This document shows positions 36,001-48,000 of a stretch of 64,000 nucleotides of DNA, one piece after another; the first letter of the stretch is position 1, and the number at the start of each line of letters is the position of its first letter. The translations under genes and the position numbers were made by a program. The notes under the pieces were generated by a model. That model did no database searches, was not told where the DNA came from, and saw nothing but the letters and a program-made list of their open reading frames with translations. The DNA is taken from the NCBI GenBank assembly GCA_011033025.1, contig WFMF01000153.1, positions 186,001 to 250,000 on the forward strand, given 5' to 3'. The DNA comes from Beroe forskalii (Eukaryota; Ctenophora; Nuda; Beroida; Beroidae).

Positions 36001-39000
36001 TTTACGCCCTGACCAGTGACGCCCTGGCCAGGGGTTAACGCCCTCGCCAGGGGTTAACGCCCTGGCCAGGGGTTAACGCCCTGGCCAGGGGTTTACGCCC
36101 TGGCCAGGGGTTTACGCCCTGGCCAGGGGTTGACGCCCTGGCCAGGGGTTGACGCCCTGACCAGGGGTTAACGCCCTGGCCAGGGGTTACCGCCCTGGCC
36201 AGGGGTTACCGCCCTGGCCAGGGGTTAACGCCCTGGCCAGGGGTTAACGCCCTGGCCAGGGCGGGAAATCACCACTCATCGTGAGGTGCAGCCTGTCCGT
36301 CCCTCCATCTCCCAGCCGTCTCCCTGGAAACCCGTCTTACACTTGCACCAGTATCTGGCCGCATAATATGGTTTTAGTTCTCTTGCTCAACATATTCTCT
36401 ACTTAATACGGTGATGAGTAATAATGTCGAGCCCCGAACGGGCGAGCCATTATTAAGAACCGTAGTACGTATTAATACTGCAACCACTATAAGGACAAAC
36501 ATATTTTGATAAAATTTGTCTCGAAAATTATTCATTTTTTAGTAGCTTCGCAAAAAATATATATCAAATTTGTACCTAGCAGTTGCACTATTAATGTTCT
36601 TATTGCTTCTTTCAAGTATTCTCGCAGTTGCATGCGACCAAGTATGTGGTTTATTAAAGATAGAAATATATCATTGGAGAGAGACGATATTTACGAGTCG
36701 CATGATAAATTTAGATTTTAATATTTACCATTGTAAAATTGTAATTTCTGTGCAACATGAATAAATTCACAAGTGCACTTACCCGAGTGTGGTGTGATAG
36801 CAGTCCGCATGCGCGTGACAGGCGTGCAATTACCCTGGTCGGGTGTCAAAACAGTCTGCATGCGCGTGACAGGCGTGCACTTACCCGGGCGTGGTGTCAA
36901 AGCAGTCCGCATGCGCGTGACAGGTGTGCACTTACCCGAGTGTGGTGTCAAAGCAGTCCGCATGCGCGTGACAGGCGTGCACTTACCCCGGGGTGGTGTC
37001 AAAGCAGTCCGCATGCGCGTGACAGGCGTGCAAGTTCAGTGCGCACTCGTTCACAGCCGGACACTCCGCATAATGCCACACGTGGGGGCACCGACCCTCC
37101 TCGAAATTACCCTGGGAGATTTTGGGAATTCGAGAAATTACCCTGGGAGATTTGGGGAATTCTAGAAATTACCCTGGGAGATTTGGGGAATTCGAGAAAT
37201 TACCCTGGGAGTTTTGGGGAATTCGAGAAATTACCCTGGGAGATTTGGGGAATTCGAGAAATTACCCTGTGGGAGATTTGGGGAATTCTAGGATTGATCA
37301 ATTTGTAACAGTACAAATGCAAGTTGTTATAAATTCATTTTTTTAAATTCACACACACTCAGAGGCATTGAAAACTCAAAACATCACATTACACATTAAC
37401 TCGAAGCGTTACAGTACACCTTAACTAAAAGTGCAGATTGGAAATATCACTATTCCCTACCTGAGAGCAGGTTCCGTTGTGGGGCGCCGCCTCCGGGGCA
37501 CACCAGCCGCAACCCCGGGCTGCCAAACACTCGCTACACGAGGAATGAGTTTCACAGGTCCCGCAGAGAGCTTCCACCTTTCCTGGGGAGAAAGAGGGAT
37601 ATTAGATTTTACAGGGAAAATGGGGGCACTTTTTAGTGAATATCACTAAACATGCCTCTGTAAATGGAGCGTTTTTGACGGAGTGGCAGACAGCGAATAA
37701 AGAATGGATTAAACATCCTTAATAACCGTCACTGGCTTGATAAAACGTCTTAAATCCTTCGTTTCCTGTCATTGGCTGTAACAGCTGTTGGAATAGAAGT
37801 AAAACTTTCAAAATTTAAAAAAACTCGAAGGGAATATGTAATCTAAATGTTGAATTTTTCACATATTGTCATATTATTACGCAATAGTTCGGTCTGTTCA
37901 GATGCCCTCAGTTTCAATATTCAATGCATCATGCCCTATATTCTTGAAAATACTCCGAGGCGTGAGATCCTTTTTGTAGTTGCAACACTAATAATATTAA
38001 GATTTCACACGAATCGCAACCTTTTGTGAGGGGGTTTATTTTCATATTCCAATGCGCATCATTTTTCATATAGTCGCAGTAATTGTTGAACTTGACTATA
38101 ACTCTAGAAGGTCACTGCTTGGTGAATATTGAATATTTATTGTTGACCCTAGCTGTAGCCCTGATCATTTTCGGGTTTTTCAAGGCCTTAAATTATTTAT
38201 TAAGTCCGTCTAATCTATCATCTGTGCATGTTGCATGCTACATTTAGAAAATGATTTATTAGTATATCTTTATATTTGTACATCTTTCTCACTCTTCTCT
38301 TTTATGCTGTTTTTACAATAGATATACGACCCGTCACGTGACTGCAACTACTCTGTGTTTTGTAGATAAGAATATTCATTATCTTCTTGTTCGTGCAACA
38401 GATTTTGTGATCTCTAGACAAAATTTTCTCTCAGATTGCTCGACTTGTTTTGAGGATCATATGTTTATATTCTACTGAATTTATCTTCCTTTTGTCGTCG
38501 CTTGTCTTATCTTAGATAACCAAATATTCTGCGTTAGCCTTTTCTTAGAATCTCATTAGAATTGCAAATATGCCCTCGTATATGAATATTTGCAACGGAG
38601 AAGATTTTGCTTGTTTTACTTCTCTTTTGTTAGTTTGCGCTCGTGCTCCGACAATATAATAACACTATTTCTCTCGACTCTGGGTAGATTCCTCAGCTCT
38701 CTGGATAAGTAAAATGACGGTGTTAATCTCAAGTACCGCTGTGTGGAAAGCACTGATCATCCTGTGTACCAGTGTTGTTGTATCCACTGCCACAGGTCTG
38801 ACGATTTGTTACTGGTTCATGTCATTCCATGAACACATCATCCGAATTTTAAATAAAGAGTTTATCGGTTTAAATGATAATGACGATAATGAAATTGTCC
38901 TATATCCTATATCATTAATCGCTTGACGGCTGACATCTGCCGTTAGTGGGTTACGTTTTTAATCGACACTTGACATCTAAACTCTCTCTCCCACAGCTCC

Positions 39001-42000
39001 AGATCGGTGCCAAATCAGAGAACACAACGGGTTCCTGAAGTCTGTGTGTGACTTTGGAAGCAGACAGGAGTACACGGTCTTCAGGTGCGTTAACGACCGG
39101 TTACTATTTCTCAGTAAATCCGGTTACGGTTTGGGTTGGCTGAAAACACCCCGTCAACCGGTATTTCAGTTTTGGTTCGGTTAACCGACTGTTCCCTAAA
39201 CGGTTGAAACTACGAAATCAAAATATTCGGTTTTGGTTTCGGTTGACTAAAAACACCCGGTTAACCGGTATTTCGGTTCGGTTAATTGATTTTTCGGTTT
39301 CAGTTCGGTTAACCGGTCGATTCCTCAGGTGCGCAACCTCTGGAGAGTATTTCATGGATGTCCACTCCGGCATCGACATAGTCGGCATCTCTCCAACCGG
39401 TGGCTTCGTCAACGCCACCTGCGCCCACGACACCAAAGCGTACCAGTTCTGTGGCACTAAGAACTTCGAGAACGTTAACTTTGGGGAGGAAGATGAGTAT
39501 TTGTGCGGGTACAGATACTGTCTCTCTGAAGCGTACAGCTTGGTTCTCTACGCGTCCATCCCAGCCTCAAGCCTGGAGGAGGGACAGGGAAGCAACAGGG
39601 AGTGCGATGAGTCAACGAATCTCTACAAACTCTCCAACATAGGACACAGTTTGCTGTGTGATGGGAACTGTGATCTGATGTCCTGTAACGATGAGATATC
39701 CTGTAATGGGTACACTTACGGGCTGCAGTGCTCCTTTAAGTTGGTGACTATGGACGCAGGGGATGAAGGGGACTACGTGCAGCCCATGCAGGTCAGTCTT
39801 CACGCCAGTTACGTATTTTTAAACCTCTATCAAAATTTATCGTTTTCATAGTAATTCTCATATTTTGTAGAAAAATACGCGTTTTTTCTTCAGAAGCATT
39901 TACGTCGTATTTTGACGATTTTAGCACGTATTTACCGACCCTGCAGGTTTGTGACGGGACCATCCAGTGTCTAGAGTACGGACAAACGTACGGCGGGCCC
40001 TCCTCCGACGAACACTTCTGCGACATCGCCTGGCGGGCAGGATTCAGGTTCTGTCGGCGGTCTATAACCGGGCGAATAGTACCCATCTTCAACTTCACTC
40101 GGTGTGCGGCAATGAAATACCTAGCTGCCCGTGTAAACTCTTTCTACGGGCACTACGTTACCCAAAACGCAAAGAAATGCGGACAGCAGCACGTTTGTGT
40201 GCCGTATTGCACGGATTTCATGGACCAAACCAACTGCACGGACGCCAGTAGAGTTGCTGTACGGTGTAAGATCGGGGGCTTTGAATCGACTGTTTCCAAG
40301 GAGATGGTGTGCGAGAACGCCAACGTTAGATTAGGGATGTGTGATGATCTGATGGATGTGAAGTGTGTGATTAGCTCCCCCTCCTGCTCACTCCACAAAC
40401 ATCTCATGTGTGATGGGGTGCCGGACTGCAAGGACAAGTCCGACGAACACAACCCTATCTGTGAGTCCTTGTCCAACAAACTGTGTCACAGGAAGTATGT
40501 CCATGAGAGTGAGTTAGAGATACCGCTGTCCTGGGTTATGGATGAGGAGGTGGATTGTACTGATGGAATTGATGAGAATATTGACATCTGGAAGACGTGT
40601 GGGATTGCAGGAACTGCAGCATTTTGTAGGAGCTGAGCAGAAGGAGTGCTCTGATGTGTACATTTGTCAGAGTGGAGGACACACCAATTTTATCAAGTTC
40701 GAGGACCTTTGTGATGGGGTGGAAACGTGTGGCAATGAACAGCAGATATGTCAAACTACGAGGAAAAGACCAGTTCTTTATCAAAAGTTTCTGATTGATG
40801 GCACAGAAAATCGTGTTTCACGATTAGGCCTCTTCTGCATCAAAGGCATGAGAAATTACGGGCTTCTTGTGAACAAACCCTGCTCCAAGCAGCCCTCAGA
40901 CCTCTTCCTGGCCGTATTTTCGGTTATCCCTACCACGAACTGGTAATTCCTGATGATAAGTACGATTGTCGTTACATGTACGGCGAACTCTATGTGTTTC
41001 TGAGTTGCTTGGGCTATTGTAAGGTATCTGGTGCATGTCCTGTCCCTGAAACCCCCCTGAAACCTGATGCTTGTCCGGGTCAGTATACCCAGCGAGTCTA
41101 CACTCTGGCACAAGCCACTACTTCCCTTACCTTCCTGGTCAGGAAGGAGCGATCTTACACCAGTGAATTCTTCTCCTGTAACAACAGTCTCTGTATCGAG
41201 TTCAGCAAGGTGTGCGACCTGGTAGATGATTGTGGGGACAGAAGCGACGAAATGCGCTGTTCAAACCATTTCAAATGTGCTAACAATGAACACTTTCTGC
41301 CGATTAATCAGAAGTGTGACGGAGTCATTGATTGTGTCGACTTTTCAGATGAGTGCAATGAGGATTGCAACAAAAGAATCCTGCCAAACGCAATATATAA
41401 GAGTTTTGCTTGGTTGATAGGATCCTTGGCGACAGTTTGTAATTTGCATATATTGGTTAACATTGCTCTGGACGTTAAGAACTGCAAAAAGGCAGCACAG
41501 CTGTCAAACAAAGTTCAGATATTCCTCATCGCCCTTGGAGATTTCTGCACTGGACTTTATCTCATAGCAATCGCTTCCCTTGACTTCTTCATCTTCAGCG
41601 ACACTTACTGCTTCCATCAGTTCACCTGGCTTACCAATCACGGGTGCTCGGTACTGGGAAGCTTAAACACCTTCGGATCTCTGCTCTCAATAATTTCCAT
41701 GACGAATCTGAGCTACCAGCGAGCAATGGGCATTAAGAACCGCATGACTACCTCTGCAGATGGAGTCTCCACAAAACACAAAGTTAAGCTGATTTTCATG
41801 TCAAGTTTCCTGGTTCTCTTCTCACTTTCCATTGCTAACGTCCCTCTACTGCATAGCCTGGAGGACTACTTTGTGAACGGGTTGGTGTACGATCAGTCAG
41901 TCAGTCTTTTCATTGGGATCATTGATAAGAACATGCACTTCAATGCTCTGGCAGCGTACTATGGCAGGATGAGGAACGAGACTCTTAACTGGAAGTTGAT

Positions 42001-45000
42001 CCATGAAATGGTGCATAAGATGTTCTCCCACGACTACAATCTCGCGCTGGAATTCCAAAAAGATGTCAAATTCTACGGCAATGACGGTGTGTGTTTGTTC
42101 AAGTATTTCGTTACCAAAGACGACCCTCAACACGGGTTTTCCCTGTCTGTCCTCTCGTTCAATGTCGTGTGTTTCGTCTGCATCTCCATTGCCTACATCT
42201 ACATCGGTTTGGTGACAGTCAGAGGATCTAAGTTCCTGGCGAGGTCCCCTGGTCCCACAGGGCAGCAGGTTCGGGCGAGGAACAAGAAGATCCAGCGCCG
42301 CATCATTGCGCTGATCAGCACTGACTTCGTGTGTTGGGTGCCCTTTGTCGTGTTGTGTTTCCTACACTACTGCGATATCCATGATGCCAGTGACATGTAC
42401 ACCACCTTTTCCATGATAATCCTACCCATAAACGCGGTAATAAACCCACTGCTTTATGACAGAGATGCGAATAGCACCATTCAAACCATCACGGAAAAGG
42501 TTCTGAGCTATCCCAGGAAGATCTGGGAAAGGCTCCTGTCGAAACCAACCAGTGATCCTTGTGCAGCAGCTGAGGCGGATGAAACACGCCTGAAGGATTC
42601 AAATTTTCCTGCCCGCAAGTCGAAGGGGAGGTTGGGCCATGTGTTGATTTGCCGTTGTCGGTGGTGACAAGCAATATCATTGAGGCTTCTTTTGGGCAAA
42701 GGACGACGCCGTTTTAAATAAAACTTTGGAGTTACTCGCATCGATTGATGAAGGGATTGCTGAAGACGCGCATCTTATTTTCATAGAATTTCTATCGAAA
42801 GTACAGTATTTTTACACGTTTTCTTTATTGTACACATAAGGGTGACAAAAGCCTCATCAATGATAACAAAGAAAAAACTTTAAAGAAAAGAACCTTCTAT
42901 TATGATCACGGACTATTTAGACCACACTGAGACATGGGTAGATCGAATCACTGTAAATTTGTACTGTGTTTTGTAGATCGAAATAAAGTACAAATTGTTC
43001 ATGTTATCGATAAGCTTGTGACACATGAAAATAAGATGCAATATTTTCTCTGCTTTTCAAATAACACTTAAAAATGATGGACTGTTTATGGAGAGGATCA
43101 AAATTGTTGAAATGTAAGCCGTTGTTAGTTCAGTTATTACAAATCACCATCTTTTATTTTGTTAAAATTTCCAAGCTAATAAACTCAGTGCAATGTCAAT
43201 TCGTGGGGCAGATTTGATTATTTGGGACCATTTTGGTGACTGCTGTATCGAGTTTGGAAAAGCATTCTTATTTCCAAAATCCAAGTCGTACTACCAAATG
43301 AGCAACATTGGTTGAGATTGAAATAATTTAAGCAATCCATTGCCCGCGCGAAAATATATATGCGCGCAGCACATTTTGCGCGGATACACTTAAAATGTAA
43401 AACTTGCGCGTTCCATTTTCTAACTTCCGAAGACCCTATCAGTAGACGGCACCTCTTGAACCACTTCCATGACTGAAAGCTTCGCGCAGACTGTTCCAAA
43501 TTAGCACCTCATTTCATTTACTGATCATTTTAGCATGAATGAAATAAAATTACTGATAAAACAAATATTGGCGAACCAGGTCTTTGAGTCACACAGGCAC
43601 ACTACCCTTGAGTTGAAATAAAATTATCAGGAGACAGGAGAAGGGCTGTACAACTCGCCTCCTCGCCAAGCAGGTAATTCTATGTCTATACCAATAAAAT
43701 CATCCAATATTTAGCTTTTACAATTGTTGATGATGATTCAAAGCTTGAATCATCTTCTAATCAAGTTTAAATCATTCAAATTCAAAGATTCGATATTCGA
43801 TAATCTATTAAGCTATTATTCAGTGCCTTCAAGTTATTGAGTCTTTACTAATCATTAATAGACTATTACTGGAGTTCATGGTAGGAATCAATATACATAT
43901 TTAGAGTGGAATTAGTTCATGACTAGATCCCATGCACATTACGGGTAACAACTGTCGAACATACATTAACATATTAAAGTACGAGAAAACCCGTTGGGTT
44001 TTCTCTTTAATTGGACGTATATATTCAGTTGGACGTACAATAAATTGAACGAAGTCATTAATGCAATTTTTTGTTACTGGGGGTAGGGGTGCAACGTAAC
44101 GAAATTACGAAATATTTACATAGGATTTGAATATGAATCAAAATATATTGCAGATTTTACGATTTAATGTCAATTGTCAAGGACACATAACAGTAAATAA
44201 GAAGAACTCAAGAACAATGGTTTTATAATCCAAAGTTCTGATTCGGAGAAAAGATGGGCAACAAATTTGAATCAAAGCTCATTGAAATAAAAAATGTACG
44301 CATTTTCACCTGTTTATTACCCACTCTTAACTTCTTACTTCTAACTTTAATTGGACATCTAGTCAGTTAGAAGTACAATAAATTGAATGAAGTCACTGAA
44401 GCAATTTTTTGTTACCGGGGGTAGGGGTGCAACATAACGAAATTACAAAATATTAACATAGGATTTGAATATAAATGAAAAATATTGCAGATTTTGCGAT
44501 CGTTAATTAACGTCGAGGACACAACATTAAATAAGAAGAACTCAAGAACAATGGCCGTTTTCTAATCCAAAGTTCAGATTCGGAGAAAAGATGGGCAACA
44601 AATTTGAATCCAAGCTCACTGAAATCAAAGTTGTCCGCATTTTCATCTGTTTAGAACCCACTTCTAACTTGAGTAATTATAAATTCCTCCTTCTGTCGGA
44701 TCCTCACAGCCAACCATCGAAACTACAAATATCTTCATACGAAACAATTATCGCTGATTTTCACAATGGAACAAATTGTTCAACTCTTACCTTTTCTCCT
44801 ACAATAGTGATTAGAGTTGATATGCTTCTGTCGTAAACTTTTTACCAAACTCGAAAATTCCATTGAGAACGTAAATACGTAAATTATGACTTTAAACAGT
44901 TGAAACGTTTCCAAAGTACACAGTAACGAAATGGCAGATGCTTCGTTAAAATGCACGTGCAGTTTAGCGCGCGCAATCACCAATAACCATAGCAACGCGC

Positions 45001-48000
45001 GCAACTGGTGAATTTAACCTAGAACGCGATCTTCTTTTTAGGGTGAATTTTTCGGACTTTCGAAGTTATTTACGAAAAATCTAAAGCCTAAATCCTATTT
45101 TTGGCCATGCTATCTTTTAAGTTTAGCCATTTTCTACTGCCTTGCAAAAAATCGCGGCTTTTTAGCTCCATTTGTGTCAGTTATTCAAGAACAAACGTAG
45201 AAGTGCCTCTTTCCTTTATATTAAAGACTAGCAGGCCCGTTGGGCCTGCAAATTCACAGCTCACTCGGCGCTGCTACGCAGCACCTCGTTCGCAAATACC
45301 ATCATTCAATCTGATTGAATATTTTTTACCGCATCGAAAAATTCCAATCAGAAGAAAAGTTATTTGAGCAACAAAATCAAAACACATTAAACAGAAATGA
45401 ACGCGCGCGCAGTTAATCTGCACGTGCAATTTCCCCCATTGCGCGCGCGTTGCCATGGGGCGTGACGTACGGAGAACATACACAATCTGCGACTTTATAA
45501 GTAAGACTAGCAGGCCCGTTGGGCCTGCTAATACACAGCTCACTCGGCGCTGCTACGCAGTACCTCGTTCGCAAATTTCAGATCAGCTGAATGCTTTTTA
45601 CCGCATCAAAAAACTCCGATCCGTTCAAAAGTTACGCGAAGCAACGTAATCAAAACACCATTAACAGAAATGAGCGCGCGCACAATTCTCCGTGCACGTG
45701 TCACCATGGTTACCCGCACAAATCGTAATGCGCGCGCGTTCCGAAGATGTTTCCGCCGTTACGCACAAACAAAAAACAGAGGTTGCGAAATTATATTAGA
45801 GATTAACAAACATGACCTTCGGTTCGACTAGCTTGTTGGTCCAGGATTTACAGAGACCGTAAGGGAATATGGCAGTGTGGACGTTGATTGAGACACATCG
45901 GTTCAGCGCTCCACACCACATGCACTTGTCCATCCTGAAACAATGTTACTTCATATCAAACGCGCCCCCGAAGTCCTGGTGGACTTTTTGGCAATGTGCT
46001 TGGTTACTTGGTTATGGAATACTCTCCTTGTATTGTCAAACGTTGTTTCCCCCGCGAGGGGGTCAGACAGCGTCTGACAATCTTTGTACCCCCTTTTATT
46101 TCCCAATTTGTTTCCCTATTCCCCCGTTGGCCAGGTTCCCCCATATTTAAATAGTTGTGTTGCAATGGTATATCATATTCATTGAAATATTACATAAAAA
46201 CACGACGTCTTAGTTGTTGTGGTGAAAGAATTATCGTCAACACTCTTCTTGTCCTATTCCTGAAGTGTACAATTGAAATCCGTCGAGTATAAACTAACTG
46301 ACATAATCTATGTCAACTCACTGGGTAATATGCTTAATCATTTTAAGTAAATATGTAGGAAGGGCGAGAGATGGTCCCGTGATACAAGCCTGCCTATGCT
46401 GTTTCTCAAGTTAACTACAGACTAACCAGCTAACTAAGGCTTTTACTGTTTAACTCACTGCGTGCACTCCGCGCAGGATTTCCTCTCCCCGCAGCCCGCC
46501 GGACACTCCCGCGGCAGTGCGGGTCCCGTGTACCGCTCCCGCCGCGTGCACCCGATACTGACCCACGCGCACTCTGCGCGCGCGTTGCACGTGCTGCAGA
46601 ACACGTGGTCAGAGCACGTGGGGCAGGTGGAGACGTCAGTGAGGAGGAAACTACTGGAGGAGGAGGGACTGCTGTGCGCCTGGGAAGGGTGAGGGAATTA
46701 GGTGGTAACTACCGGAGGAGGAGGGACTGCTGTGCGCCTGGGAAGGGTGAGGGAATTAGGTGGAAACTACTGGAGGAGGAGGAGGGACTGCTGTGCGCCT
46801 GGGAAGGGTGAGGGAATTAGGAGGAAACTACTGGAGGAGGAGGGACTGCTGTGCGCCTGGGAAGGGTGAGGGAATTAGGTGGTAACTACCGGAGGAGGAG
46901 GGACTGCTGTGTGCCTGGGAAGGGTGAGGGAATTAGGTGGAAACTACTGGAGGAGGAGGGACTGCTGTGCGCCTGGGAAGGGTGAGGGAATTAGGTGGAA
47001 TTTAATGGAGGAGGAGGGACTGCTGTGCTCCTGGGAAGGGTGAGGGAATTAGGTGGTAACTACCGGAGGAGGAGGGACTGCTGTGTGCCTGGGAAGGGTG
47101 AGGGAATTAGGTGGAAACTACTGGAGGAGGAGGGACTGCTGTGCGCCTGGGAAGGGTGAGGGAATTAGGTGGAAACTACTGGAGGAGGAAGGGCTGCTGT
47201 GCGCCTGGGAAGGGTGAGGGAATTAGGTGGAAACTACTGGAGGAGGGACTGCTGTGCGCCTGGGAAGGGTGAGGGAATTAGGTGGAAACTACTGGAGAGA
47301 GGGACTGCTGTGCGCCTGGGAAGGGTGAGGGAATTAGGTGGAAACTACTGGAGGAGGGGGACTGCTGTGCGCCTGGGAAGGGTGAGGGAATTAGGTGGAA
47401 ACTACTGGAGGAGGAGGGACTGCTGTGCGCCTGGGAAGGGTGAGGGAATTAGGTGGAAACTAATGGAGGAGGAGGGACTGCTGTGCTCCAGGGAAGGGTG
47501 AGGGAATTAGGTGGTAACTACTGGAGGAGGGGGGACTGCTGTGCGCCTGGGAAGGGTGAGGGAATTAGGAGGAAACTACTGTAGGAGGAGGGGGGACTGC
47601 TGTGCGCCTGGGAAGGGTGAGGGAATTAGGTGGAAACTACTGGAGGAGGAGGGACTGCTGTGCGCCTGGGAAGGGTTAGGGAATTAGGAGGAAACTACTG
47701 GAGGAGGGACTGCTGTGCGCCTGGGAAGGGTGAGGGAATTAGGTGGAAACTACTGGAGGAGGGGGGACTGCTGTGCGCCTGGGAAGGGTGAGGGAATTAG
47801 GTGGAAACTAATGGAGGAGGAGGAGGGACTGCTGTGCGCCTGGGAAGGGTGAGGGAATTAGGTGGAAACTACTGGGGGAGGAGGGACTGCTGTGCGCCTG
47901 GGAAGGGTGAGGGAATTAGGAGGAAACTACTGGAGGGGGGACTGCTGTGCGCCTGGGAAGGGTGAGGGAATTAGGTGGAAACTACTGGAGGGGGAGGGAC

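Noticed and set aside
35677-36262. CRISPR-like or regulatory repeat
   Set aside because: Contiguous 19-20-bp units without spacers that begin at an exon acceptor.
36757-37346. Plus-strand frames with repeated RDRRALTR or LGDLGNSRNYPG
   Set aside because: Antisense of the exon 16 boundary arrays; the repeat is open by chance of period length.
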